Below the pieces are notes generated by a model. It did not search any database, was not told the origin of the DNA, and saw only the letters and a program-made list of their open reading frames with translations. DNA of 64,000 nucleotides from Nocardia cyriacigeorgica (GTDB lineage Bacteria; Actinomycetota; Actinomycetes; Mycobacteriales; Mycobacteriaceae): NCBI RefSeq assembly GCF_005863245.1, contig NZ_VBUT01000003.1, forward strand, positions 1 to 64,000. Direction: 5' to 3'. Each line of letters opens with the position of its first letter. Position 1 is the stretch's first letter. Of the stretch, positions 52,667-61,832 are shown one piece after another. The translations under genes were made by a program, and so were the position numbers.

Positions 52667-54313
52667 TCATACGGTGTGCGTGCCCTCGGCCAGCAACTGC
52701 CGCAGTTCGCGGCGGCTGGTCTTGCCGACCCCGGTCTCCGGGAACTGCTCGACGATCACCACCGCGTCGGGCATCTTCCAGGCCGCCACGCCGCGCTCCC
52801 GGACGAAGGTGCGCACCGCGGTCAGCGTCGGCCGCTCGGCGTCGTCCATGGGCTGAACGAAGGCGCAGATACGTTGGCCGAGTACAGGATCCGGCGTGCC
52901 GATGATCACCGCGTCACGCACCGCGGGATGTTCGAGCAGGTGGGCCTCGAGTTCCTCGGCCGAGACCTTCTCCCCACCGCGATTGACCCAGTCGCCGGCG
53001 CGGCCCTTGACGACGATATTGCCGTCGGGTCGCACGCTCACCACGTCGCCGGTGCGGTACCAGCCGTCGGGAGTGAAGCTGCGGGCGTCGGCGTCCGGGT
53101 TGTCGTAGTAGCCGCGAATCGTATAGGGCCCCTGAGTGATCAGATTGCCGTCGGCGCCCGGCGGTACCGGGTTGCCGTCATCGTCGACGACGGCGATCCG
53201 GTCGTGCTCCGACATGGGGCGGCCCTGGGTGCCGATGACCACGTCCAGCGGGTCGTCGAGCCGGGTGTAGCAGACCAGGCCCTCGGCCATCCCGAACACC
53301 TGCTGCAAGGTGACGCCGAGCGCCGGGCCGATGCGCCGGGCCAGCTCCTCCTGACAGCGCGCACCACCCACCTGCACCACCCGCAAGCTGGACAGATCAG
53401 GCGTCGCGCCGGCCTCGGCCCGCTCCACCCACAGCCGCGCCAGCGGCGGCACCAGTCCGGTGATGGTGACGCCGAACCGTTCGATCGCGGCGAAAGCGGT
53501 GGCGGGCGTGGGATCGGGTGTCAGGGCGATGGTGCCCCCGGACCACAGCGCGCCGAGAATGCCCGGCGAGCTCATCGGGAAGTTGTGCGCCACCGGCAGC
53601 GTCGCCAAATACACGGTGTCGCTGTCGAGTTCGCAGATCTCGGCGCTGCGGCGCACGCTGTAGAGGTAGTCGTCGTGGGTGCGGGGGATGAGCTTCGGGA
53701 TACCGGTGCTGCCGCCGGACAACTGGAGGAACGCCACATCGGACGGGTCCGGTGCGGGCAGCTCGACCGGTTCGTCCCGGAACTCGTCCAGTGCGCGCGC
53801 GTGTTCGGGAAGGGCCGCGCCGTCCTCGCCCACGATGAGCACATGCTCGACGGAGTCGACCTGCTCGCGGATCGAATCGGCCAGTGCCGCGTGGTCGAAA
53901 CGCTGATGCTGCGCACAGGTGATGACGGCCTTCGCGGCGGCCGCCGTCGCGATCGGCGTCAACTCGGCCGCGCGGTGGGCGGGCAGGCAGAACACCGGCA
54001 GCGCGCCGAGCCGGAACAGCGCGAAGATCACCTCGACGAACTCGGCCCGATTGGGCAACTGCACCAGAACCCGGTCGCGGCAACCGATTCCGAGCCGGGC
54101 CAGGCCGGTGGCCAGGCTGCGGGAGCGATGGTCGAGTTCACGGTAGGTCCACCGGTGGGCGTCGTCGACGACGGCGAGCGCGTCGGGGGTCGCGGCGGCG
54201 CGGGCGGACAGCACATCACCGAAGGTCTCACCCGCCCACAGTTGCTGCGCGCGGTACCGGTGCGCGTCGGCCTCCGGCCATGGTGTGAAGCCGGGCAGGA
54301 GATCGGAAGGCAT
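52667..54313 (-). CDS. dhbE: 2,3-dihydroxybenzoate-AMP ligase
   Basis: A 548-residue adenylation enzyme of the EntE/DhbE/MbtA type. Motifs: LSGGSTGIPKLIPRTHDDY (core A3 region, about residue 193), HNFPMSSPGILGA (the aryl-binding Asn/Ser positions, about 240), YRTGDVVSVRPDG and VGKTSRRELRQLL at the C-terminus with the catalytic Lys. It activates DHB and loads the aryl carrier. I chose ATG at 54313 because GAGGTGGCCCGCA precedes it; the frame to 54370 adds 19 unconserved residues. Divergent from the dehydrogenase gene across an IdeR box. Confidence 0.9.
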   Translation of the reverse strand: MPSDLLPGFTPWPEADAHRYRAQQLWAGETFGDVLSARAAATPDALAVVDDAHRWTYRELDHRSRSLATGLARLGIGCRDRVLVQLPNRAEFVEVIFALFRLGALPVFCLPAHRAAELTPIATAAAAKAVITCAQHQRFDHAALADSIREQVDSVEHVLIVGEDGAALPEHARALDEFRDEPVELPAPDPSDVAFLQLSGGSTGIPKLIPRTHDDYLYSVRRSAEICELDSDTVYLATLPVAHNFPMSSPGILGALWSGGTIALTPDPTPATAFAAIERFGVTITGLVPPLARLWVERAEAGATPDLSSLRVVQVGGARCQEELARRIGPALGVTLQQVFGMAEGLVCYTRLDDPLDVVIGTQGRPMSEHDRIAVVDDDGNPVPPGADGNLITQGPYTIRGYYDNPDADARSFTPDGWYRTGDVVSVRPDGNIVVKGRAGDWVNRGGEKVSAEELEAHLLEHPAVRDAVIIGTPDPVLGQRICAFVQPMDDAERPTLTAVRTFVRERGVAAWKMPDAVVIVEQFPETGVGKTSRRELRQLLAEGTHTV

Positions 54314-54395
54314 TGCGGGCCACCTCGTTTCAGTGATTCGGATCGTTCGGATGCCCCGCTCGGGAGACATCGCGAGCGGAAGCTCCCCATTCTTA

Positions 54396-54414
54396 TCAGG
54401 TTAGGCTAACCTCA
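54396..54414. promoter_or_regulatory. IdeR/DmdR-type iron box between divergent DHB genes
   Basis: TCAGGTTAGGCTAACCTCA matches the 19-bp consensus at 17 positions, with a perfect core. It lies directly at the start of the dehydrogenase gene and about 85 bp before the AMP ligase start, so it can repress both divergent transcripts. Confidence 0.88.
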
Positions 54415-55217
54415 TGTTCATGAACGTTTCGGGACAGCGCGTGGTCGTCGTCACCGGGGCCGCCGCCGGAATCGGCGCGGCAGTAGCGCAGCGGTTCGCA
54501 CCGGAATCCCACGTCCTCGCCCTCTGGGACCGTGATCCGCGCGTCCACCAGGTCGCCGGCGACCTCGCCACTGCCGCAGCGTGTTCGGTGATCGCGACCG
54601 AAGTCGACCTGACCGACGCGAAGGCCGTCGACGCCGCGTTCGACGCGCTCGTCGCCGAGCACGGCGCCCCCGATGTGGTCGCGCACGCCGCGGGCGTCAT
54701 GCGCGCGGGCAGCGCTCTGGAGATCACCGCGCAGGACTGGGACACCAGCCTGGCGGCCAATGCCACCGCCACCATGCTGGTCACCCAGCGCGCCGCGCGC
54801 GAGATGGTCGCGGCCGGAAGGGGTTCGATCGTGGTGGTGTCGTCCAACGCGGCCGCCACACCGCGCGTCGGGATGGCCGCCTACTGCGCCTCGAAGGCCG
54901 CCGCCACGGCCTTCACCCGCGCGCTCGCCCTCCAGGTCGCCCCGCACGGCGTCCGGGTGAACCTGGTCTCGCCGGGCTCCACCGATACCGCCATGCTGCG
55001 CGGGCTCTACGCCGACGACGATCGCCCGCTCGACGACACCGCCCGCGCCGCGCTGCTCGACGGCGACGCGCACGCCTACCGCCTCGGTATTCCCTTGCGC
55101 CGCATCGCCACCGCCGACGATATCGCCGCGGCGGTGCGTTTCCTCGCCTCCGCGGACGCCCGCCACATCACCATGCACGACCTGCGAGTCGACGGCGGCG
55201 CCACGCTCGACATGTGA
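54414..55217 (+). CDS. dhbA: 2,3-dihydro-2,3-dihydroxybenzoate dehydrogenase
   Basis: A 267-residue short-chain dehydrogenase. Cofactor motif TGAAAGIGAAVA (about residue 15), catalytic YCASK (about 160), and SPGSTDTAML typical of the EntA/DhbA group. It oxidises 2,3-dihydro-DHB to DHB with NAD+. Starts at ATG 54414 or ATG 54420; the former lies at the very edge of the iron box. It is followed after 57 bp by the isochorismatase. Confidence 0.88.
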   Translation: MFMNVSGQRVVVVTGAAAGIGAAVAQRFAPESHVLALWDRDPRVHQVAGDLATAAACSVIATEVDLTDAKAVDAAFDALVAEHGAPDVVAHAAGVMRAGSALEITAQDWDTSLAANATATMLVTQRAAREMVAAGRGSIVVVSSNAAATPRVGMAAYCASKAAATAFTRALALQVAPHGVRVNLVSPGSTDTAMLRGLYADDDRPLDDTARAALLDGDAHAYRLGIPLRRIATADDIAAAVRFLASADARHITMHDLRVDGGATLDM

Positions 55218-55274
55218 AATCCCCGGGCCCAGCGCCCTGCCGTCAGCACTGATACGACCAACCGGAGAGATCTC

Positions 55275-55928
55275 ATGCCCATACCCCCGATCGCGCCCTA
55301 CGAGCTACCCACCGCGGACGAGATCGCACCGAACGAGGTGGCCTGGACCGTCACACCGGAGCGCAGCGCCCTGCTGATCCACGATATGCAGCAGTATTTC
55401 CTGTCCGCCTACGACGTCGAGCGGGATCCGGCCCGCACCCTGCTCGCCAATATCGCCCGGCTGCGCGATCGCTGCCACGAACTCGGCGTCCCGGTCGTCT
55501 ACACCATGCAGCCGGGCAACCAGCACCCCTCGCGCCGCGGCATCCTTGCCGACTTCTGGGGCACCGGCATGTCGCAGGGCCCCGACACCGAGGTGGTGCC
55601 CGCATTGCGCCCGCATGCCGGCGATATCCAGGTCACCAAATGGCGGTATTCGGCCTTCCAGCGCACCGACCTGCGCGAGCTGCTCGCCTTCTACAACCGC
55701 GATCAGCTGATGATCACCGGCGTCTACACCCATATGGGCTGCATGCTCAGCGCCGCGGAGGCGTTCATGAGCGATGTGCGCCCGTTCCTGGCCCTGGATG
55801 CCACCGCCGATTTCAGCCGCGACGAACACCTCATGGCGTTGAACTACACCGCGCGCCGCTGCGGTGCCGTGCTGAGCACCGCTGATCTGCTCGAACAGCT
55901 CAGCGAGGTACCCGCCCGCGCCCGTTGA
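55275..55928 (+). CDS. Isochorismatase, without carrier domain
   Basis: A 217-residue isochorismatase of the EntB/DhbB kind, which converts isochorismate to 2,3-dihydro-DHB and pyruvate. Family motifs: ALLIHDMQQYF (catalytic Asp, about residue 42), QVTKWRYSAFQRTDL (Lys about 121) and GVYTHMGCMLSAAEA (Cys/Gly loop, about 157). EntB carries a C-terminal aryl carrier; here the protein ends at 217 and the carrier is the separate gene at 52383. ATG at 55275 follows GGAGAGATCTC. Confidence 0.9.
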   Translation: MPIPPIAPYELPTADEIAPNEVAWTVTPERSALLIHDMQQYFLSAYDVERDPARTLLANIARLRDRCHELGVPVVYTMQPGNQHPSRRGILADFWGTGMSQGPDTEVVPALRPHAGDIQVTKWRYSAFQRTDLRELLAFYNRDQLMITGVYTHMGCMLSAAEAFMSDVRPFLALDATADFSRDEHLMALNYTARRCGAVLSTADLLEQLSEVPARAR

Positions 55929-56024
55929 GCCGAGCCCGCCGCCGGGCCGCGCCGGTAGTATCGGGTCACACGGCCAGCGCCGGCCTCCCACCCCTCGGCC
56001 GGTGCAGCCACGGGAGAGCCGGTG

Positions 56025-58925
56025 ATGAGCACACGCGAGATTCCCAGCTGGCGGCGGTTACCGGGCAGCGTACGGCTGCTGGTGATCACCGTGGCGATGC
56101 TCGTCGTGCTGCTGCTGGTCGTGCCGCGGCTGATCGGGGTCTATATCGGCTGGCTGTGGTTCGGCGAGGTGGGCTACCGCGAGGTCTGGCGCACCGTCCT
56201 GCTCACCCGGGTAGCGATGTTCGTGCTGATCGGGCTGTTCGTCGGCGGTGTGCTGTTCGCGGCGATGTGGCTGGCCTACCGCTACCGGCCGCTGCTCATC
56301 ACCGACGACGAGCGTGAGGACTATCTGCTGCCCTATCGCAGCGTGCTGCTGCGCAAGCCGCTGTGGTTCGGGCTCGGCATCGGCGGCGCGCTCGGGCTGC
56401 TCTGCGGGCTGATCGGGCAGTCGCGCTGGACGACGGTGCAGCTGTTCCTGCACGGCGGGGCCTTCGGCATCGACGACCCCGAATTCGGGCACGACATCGG
56501 CTTCTTCGTCTTCGATCTGCCGTTCTACCGGCTGGTGGTGAGCTGGCTGTTCGCCACCGTCGTGCTCGCCTTCCTGGCCGCCCTCGCCGCGCATTATCTG
56601 CTCGGCGGCATCAGGCTGACCGGCAAGTTCCCCGGTCTCACCACGGCGGCCCGGGTGCAGCTCGCGGTGCTGGCCGGTTCGTTCATCCTGCTGAAGGCCG
56701 TCGCGTATTGGCTGGACCGGTACGCGCTGCTGTCGAGCCACAGCCGCGAACCCACCTTCGCCGGGGCCGGCTATACCGACATCAACGCGGTGCTGCCCGC
56801 CCGGCTGATCATGTTCGCCATCGCGATCATCTGCGCGGCCGCGGTGTTCTCCGCGGTGGTGGTGCGCGATCTGCGCATTCCGGCGATGGCGGCGGCGCTG
56901 CTGTTGCTGTCCTCGATTCTGTTGGGCGGGGTGTGGCCGCTGGCGGTCGAGCAGCTCTCGGTCCGGCCCAATGCCGCCGACAAGGAACGCGTCTACATCG
57001 AACGCAATATCGCCGCCACCCGGCAGGCCTACGGGATCGGCAGCGACCGGGTGGACTATCAGCCCTATCCGGGGATCGGGACCAAACCGCCGCCGCAGGT
57101 CCCGGCCGACGCCACCACCATCGCCAATGTGCGCCTGCTCGACCCGAACGTGCTCTCGCGCACCTTCACCCAGCAGCAGCAGCTGAAGAACTTCTACAGC
57201 TTCCCCGACAAGCTCGACCTCGACCGCTACCGCATCGACGGGCAGCTGCGCGATTACGTGGTCGCCGCCAGGGAGCTGACGCCGAGCGCGCTCAGCGCCA
57301 ACCAGCGGCACTGGGTCAACCGGCACACCGTCTACACCCACGGCAACGGCTTCGTCGCCGCACCGGCCAACCGGGTCAATGCCGCGGTGCGTGACGCGGC
57401 CGGGGACGCGGAGAGCAGCAACAGCGGCTATCCCATCTACACCGTCAGCGATATCGCCAGCGCCGCGTCCGGGCAGCAGGTGATCCCGGTCGACCAGCCG
57501 CGCATCTATTTCGGCGAAGTGATCGCCGCGGCCGACCCGGATTACGCCATGGTCGGCGGTGGCACCGAACCCCGCGAATACGACACCGACACGACCAAGT
57601 ACACCTACGACGGCGCGGGCGGCGTGCCGATCGGCAACTGGGTCAACCGGCTGGCGTTCGCGGTGAACTACGCCGAACGCAACATCATCTTCTCCGATGC
57701 CATCGACGCCGATTCCAAGATCATCTTCAACCGCGATCCCCGCCACCGGGTCGAACTCGTCGCGCCGTGGCTGACCACCGACAACGACCCCTATCCCGCG
57801 GTGGTCGACGGGCGGATCGTGTGGATCGTCGACGCCTACACCACCGTCGACGGGTATCCGTACGCCAAGCGCAGCTCGCTCGAGGCGCTGGCTCCCGGCA
57901 ACGAGGCCGAGGGCGGGCCGTTCGACGAGATCTCCTATGTGCGCAACTCGATCAAGGCCACCGTCGACGCCTACGACGGCACGGTGACCCTCTATCAGGT
58001 CGATCGCGACGATCCGGTGCTGGCGGCGTGGATGAACGTCTTCCCCGGGACCGTGGAACCTCCGGAGGCGGTCAGCGAAGAACTGCGCGCCCACTTCCGG
58101 TATCCGGAGGACCTGTTCTCCATCCAGCGCGAGATGCTGGCCAAGTATCACGTGGACGAACCGCGAGAGTTCTTCACCACCAACGCGTTCTGGTCGGTGC
58201 CCAGCGATCCGACCGTCGAGACCAACCCGCACCAGCCGCCGTTCTACGTGCTGATGGGCGATCCGGACACCGCCGATCCGTCGTTCCGGCTGGCCAGCGC
58301 GATGGTCGGGTTCAATCGGGAGTTCCTGTCCGCCTACATTTCCGTCGAATGCGATCCGGACGGCTACGGCAGATTCACGGTGCTGCAACTGCCCACCGAC
58401 ACCCTCACCCAGGGGCCGCAGCAGATCCAGAACTCGATGATCTCCGACACCAGGGTGGCCTCCGAACGCACCCTGCTCGAACGTTCCAACCGCATCCAGT
58501 ACGGCAATCTGCTCACCCTGCCGATCGCCGAAGGCGGCGTGCTGTATGTCGAACCGCTGTTCACCGAGCGGATCTCCACCACGCCCAACGGGTCGACGTT
58601 CCCGCAGCTGGCGCGGATGCTGGTGAGCTACCGCGACCCCGGCACCGGCGGCGTCCGCGTGGGGTACGCGCCGACCCTCGCCGAGGCACTGGATCAGGTC
58701 TTCGGCCCGGAGACCGGCAACCTCGCCACCGCGCCGGGCGGCGGGCCCGCCGCACCGCCACCACCGGGCCGGCCTCGACCCGCGCCGCCGTCCGGGCCGC
58801 CCGTGCAGGCTCCCGCGATCGATGAGGCGACCATCGCCGAACTCAATGCCCAGATCGACGCCATCCGCGACGCGCTCGACCGCATTCAGCAGCAGGTCGA
58901 GGGGCTGCCACGACCGGGCGGATGA
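56025..58925 (+). CDS. UPF0182 family membrane protein
   Basis: A 966-residue UPF0182 protein. Residues about 1-310 contain seven hydrophobic segments, with WLWFGEVGYREVWRTVLLTR near residue 40 characteristic of the family; the rest is a large extracytoplasmic domain (for example RVYIERNIAATRQAYGIG, GYPYAKRSSLEALAPGN). The C-terminus is Pro/Ala/Gly-rich followed by a coiled-coil stretch (ELNAQIDAIRDALDRIQQQV). Function unknown; widespread in actinobacteria. ATG at 56025 is preceded by CGGGAGAGCCG. Confidence 0.9.
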   Translation: MSTREIPSWRRLPGSVRLLVITVAMLVVLLLVVPRLIGVYIGWLWFGEVGYREVWRTVLLTRVAMFVLIGLFVGGVLFAAMWLAYRYRPLLITDDEREDYLLPYRSVLLRKPLWFGLGIGGALGLLCGLIGQSRWTTVQLFLHGGAFGIDDPEFGHDIGFFVFDLPFYRLVVSWLFATVVLAFLAALAAHYLLGGIRLTGKFPGLTTAARVQLAVLAGSFILLKAVAYWLDRYALLSSHSREPTFAGAGYTDINAVLPARLIMFAIAIICAAAVFSAVVVRDLRIPAMAAALLLLSSILLGGVWPLAVEQLSVRPNAADKERVYIERNIAATRQAYGIGSDRVDYQPYPGIGTKPPPQVPADATTIANVRLLDPNVLSRTFTQQQQLKNFYSFPDKLDLDRYRIDGQLRDYVVAARELTPSALSANQRHWVNRHTVYTHGNGFVAAPANRVNAAVRDAAGDAESSNSGYPIYTVSDIASAASGQQVIPVDQPRIYFGEVIAAADPDYAMVGGGTEPREYDTDTTKYTYDGAGGVPIGNWVNRLAFAVNYAERNIIFSDAIDADSKIIFNRDPRHRVELVAPWLTTDNDPYPAVVDGRIVWIVDAYTTVDGYPYAKRSSLEALAPGNEAEGGPFDEISYVRNSIKATVDAYDGTVTLYQVDRDDPVLAAWMNVFPGTVEPPEAVSEELRAHFRYPEDLFSIQREMLAKYHVDEPREFFTTNAFWSVPSDPTVETNPHQPPFYVLMGDPDTADPSFRLASAMVGFNREFLSAYISVECDPDGYGRFTVLQLPTDTLTQGPQQIQNSMISDTRVASERTLLERSNRIQYGNLLTLPIAEGGVLYVEPLFTERISTTPNGSTFPQLARMLVSYRDPGTGGVRVGYAPTLAEALDQVFGPETGNLATAPGGGPAAPPPPGRPRPAPPSGPPVQAPAIDEATIAELNAQIDAIRDALDRIQQQVEGLPRPGG

Positions 58926-59226
58926 GCGCGGACTCCGCGCTGGGCAGAAGGCTTCGAAGAGACGCCGGATCGAGGCGCCAGGGGTCTTGACTGGCGCCGA
59001 ATCAGGGCCATACTGGACATATACCGGAACACCGAAGGGTGTGACGCGTTCGATGGAGACGTCCAGAAAACGGTGGTCACATTTCTTCAAGATCCGGCTA
59101 GGCCCCCGGCAAGCCAGTCGAATAACCGGAGCCATCAGCGACGACTGAGGTTCATGGATTCGATGGAGACTACCGGGGACTGCTCTGTTCAGGGGGTTTT
59201 CACCAGCTGATCCCAGCACACCTACT
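58926..59226. other. Intergenic region between convergent genes
   Basis: About 300 bases between the UPF0182 gene and the second mycolyltransferase-like gene. No gene is evident. TTCGATGGAGAC occurs twice (about 59048 and 59158), a short direct repeat of unclear meaning. No strong hairpin seen. Confidence 0.4.
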
Positions 59227-60165
59227 TCATGCGCCGATCGCGCGAGCCAAGTGCGGCCACGAATCGTGCAGGTCCGTTTCGAACTGCCCCCACGTATGTG
59301 AACCAGACGGCCGATTGATATGCGTCGCAGCAATACCCAGCGACGCCAACCGGCCCGCGAAGGCACCCGTGCACGCGCTCGCGATGGCCTCGACCGGAGG
59401 CATCGGCAAGCCGCCCTTATCGATCCCGCCCGGAATACCCGACGCCGCCGACAAGAAGATCGACTTACCCGCGAGGCGATGCGCGTTCAGGAACGCGTCA
59501 TGCGCCTGCCACCCCGGACCGCCCGGCATACCCCAGACATTGCCCGGATTGCCGCCACCACGAAGCACCTGCGCACCGGCCAGCGACACACCCACCGGAT
59601 CGGTCGCCCAGGGGCAACCGCTGTACGAGGCGACGGCACTGTAGAGCGGACCACCTTGGATGGCGAGATCGATGGCGGAGGCGCCGCTCATCGACACTCC
59701 GGCGATGGCATTGCGGCCGCTGGCGCCCAGCCGCGCGTCCATCACTCCGGGCAGCTCCCGGGTCAGATACGTCTGCCACTTGTTGCGGCCCATCAGCGGA
59801 TCGTCGGCCATCCAATCGGTGTAGAGGCTGTAGCCGCCACCGACCGGCATCACCACATTGACGTACTTGTCGGCAAAGAACTGGGCCACATCGGTGTCGT
59901 TCCACCAGGAGATGCCGTCGGAACCGCCACCCGCGCCGGTCAGCAGGTACAACGTCGGCGCACCCGCGCCCGCGGCCCGGATCACCCGGTTGGTGACGAC
60001 CTTGTCCATCGACGGCGAGTACACGTCGATCTGCGAAACCCGGGGCGCGATGGGAGATTCGGCCACCACGCGCGAACCCGAAGGAGCGGCCGCCGCCGGG
60101 CCGGTGAGAACGGCGGAAGCGGCGACGGCGCAGACGACTGCGGCCAAGAGCTTCGAAGCCTTCAC
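59227..60165 (-). CDS. Secreted mycolyltransferase-like esterase (antigen 85 family)
   Basis: A 312-residue secreted alpha/beta-hydrolase of the antigen 85 family. Signal peptide residues 1-27 end ...TGPAAA. The nucleophile motif is GVSMSGASAI (Ser about residue 158; the residue after Met is Ser rather than Gly), and the likely catalytic His lies in SGSHTWGQFE near residue 293. It shares with the protein at 32640 the segment NVVMPVGGGYSLYTDW. Mycolyl transfer is inferred from the family. Start ATG at 60165. Confidence 0.82.
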   Translation of the reverse strand: MKASKLLAAVVCAVAASAVLTGPAAAAPSGSRVVAESPIAPRVSQIDVYSPSMDKVVTNRVIRAAGAGAPTLYLLTGAGGGSDGISWWNDTDVAQFFADKYVNVVMPVGGGYSLYTDWMADDPLMGRNKWQTYLTRELPGVMDARLGASGRNAIAGVSMSGASAIDLAIQGGPLYSAVASYSGCPWATDPVGVSLAGAQVLRGGGNPGNVWGMPGGPGWQAHDAFLNAHRLAGKSIFLSAASGIPGGIDKGGLPMPPVEAIASACTGAFAGRLASLGIAATHINRPSGSHTWGQFETDLHDSWPHLARAIGA

Positions 60166-60230
60166 TCTTCCGTTGTACCGCCCCGCGGCGGGTGGCCGCG
60201 AGATCTACACGCCGCGGGCGCGAGCCCGGT

Positions 60231-61832
60231 TCACTGCCATTCGCCGCGTTCGAGGTCGAGAATCCGCGGATGCATCAGCGTCGACGGACGTTCGCCGGTA
60301 TCGCGGCGGTCCGGCGCGAACACCGCGGCCGCGGCCAGACTCGACTCGTCGATCGAACGCAGCGGTGCCGGCGGGTCCAGCCGCAGCCGGGGCGCGGTGT
60401 CGCGGGTGGCCAGCACGAAACCCCAATCGCCGAAACTCGGCACGTCGACGTGATAGGGCAGGGTGCGCAACCCGGCGGCGCGCACGGTGGCATCGATGCA
60501 CCAGAACGAGCGCGGCGCGAAGAACGGGGAACCGGCCTGCACCACCATCGTGCCGTGAGGTGCGAGCGCGCCCGCGGCCAGCGCGTAGAACTCGGTGGAG
60601 TACAGCTTGGCGATCGAGGTCTGATCGGGGTCCGGCAGATCGATGAGCACCGCGTCGAACTGCCCGGGCGCCGCGCGCAGCCAGGAGAACGCGTCGGCGG
60701 TGACCACGGTGACCCGCGGATCGTCGAAGGAATGCCGATTCAACGCGGTGATCCGCGCATCGGTGCGGGCCAGGTGGATCATCTCCGGATCCAGTTCGAC
60801 CAGTGTCACCGCCGCCACATCCGGATACTTCAGGATCTCGCGCAACGCCAGTCCGTCACCGCCGCCGAGCACCAGGACGTTCGCGCGGGCACCCGCCAGC
60901 GCCGGATGCACCAGCGCCTCGTGATAGCGGTATTCGTCGACCGAGGAGAATTGCAGATCGCCGTTGAGGAACAGCCGGGTGTCGGTGGTGCCGAACGGCG
61001 ACAAGGATTCGGTGAGGACGATCTGCTGATACGGCGTCTGCTCCCGCCACACGATCGGATGCGCGAACAACGCCTGCTGTGCGGTGGCCTCGAACCGGTC
61101 GGCGTAGAGGTAGCTGCCCACCAGCACCGCCGCCACCAGCACGGTGAGCGAACCCAGCAGCCAGCGGGTGGCCCGGCGCAGATCGTCGCGGAACCACACG
61201 AAGATCAATGCCAGCCCGGCCAGCGCGTTCACCACGCCGACGATGAGGCTGCCGCGGATCTGGCCGAATACCGGCAGCAGCAGGAACGGAAAAGCCAAGC
61301 CGCCCAGCAGCGCACCCACATAGTCGGCGGCGAACAGGTCGGCCACCGCGCTGCCAGCGGCCTGGCGGCGGATCCGTTGCAGCAGCTCCATCAGCAGCGG
61401 GATCTCCGCGCCGATCAACGCCCCGATGACGATCGAGATCAGCACCAGCGCCGCGGTGTAGAGGTCGAGCCAGGCGTAGGCGGCGTACAGGGCGAGCACC
61501 GACAGCCCGCCGACCGTCGCCAGCGCCAGCTCCACCCCGACGAACGCGGCCGCCGCGCGATGGCGCAACGGTTTGGCCGCCAGCGCACCGAGCCCCATCG
61601 CGCACACCATCACACTCAAGGTGATCGAGGCCTGCGCGGCGGTATCGCCGATCAGATAGCTGCCGAGAGTGACCAGCGACAGCTCGTAGACCAGACCGCA
61701 GGCGGCGCAGATGAAGACGGTGATCAGCAGCGCGATCCGGGCGAACCGGCGACGCGGACCGGAGCCGACCGTCCCGCCGGTATCGGCGACGCCGGTATCG
61801 GTCGGATGTTCGGTCTGCGCCGGAGCGGACAC
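60231..61832 (-). CDS. Membrane-bound spermidine-synthase-like protein
   Basis: A 533-residue protein. Residues about 20-225 contain seven or so hydrophobic helices; residues about 240-510 are a spermidine-synthase-fold methyltransferase-like domain with VLVLGGGDGLALREIL (cofactor-binding GGGDG), TLVELDPEMIHLA and AVLIDLPDPDQTS (catalytic Asp). Such membrane fusions are known in actinobacteria in place of the soluble SpeE; the substrate is unsettled. GTG at 61832 overlaps the last base of the DUF350 gene stop, so it is the last gene of the four-gene operon. Confidence 0.85.
   Translation of the reverse strand: MSAPAQTEHPTDTGVADTGGTVGSGPRRRFARIALLITVFICAACGLVYELSLVTLGSYLIGDTAAQASITLSVMVCAMGLGALAAKPLRHRAAAAFVGVELALATVGGLSVLALYAAYAWLDLYTAALVLISIVIGALIGAEIPLLMELLQRIRRQAAGSAVADLFAADYVGALLGGLAFPFLLLPVFGQIRGSLIVGVVNALAGLALIFVWFRDDLRRATRWLLGSLTVLVAAVLVGSYLYADRFEATAQQALFAHPIVWREQTPYQQIVLTESLSPFGTTDTRLFLNGDLQFSSVDEYRYHEALVHPALAGARANVLVLGGGDGLALREILKYPDVAAVTLVELDPEMIHLARTDARITALNRHSFDDPRVTVVTADAFSWLRAAPGQFDAVLIDLPDPDQTSIAKLYSTEFYALAAGALAPHGTMVVQAGSPFFAPRSFWCIDATVRAAGLRTLPYHVDVPSFGDWGFVLATRDTAPRLRLDPPAPLRSIDESSLAAAAVFAPDRRDTGERPSTLMHPRILDLERGEWQ

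Noticed and set aside
56058..59366. Very long minus-strand open frame opposite the UPF0182 gene
   Set aside because: It is a shadow of high GC and codon-position bias; the plus-strand protein has clear membrane segments and family features, while the minus translation is Arg/Gly/His-rich with no recognisable pattern.
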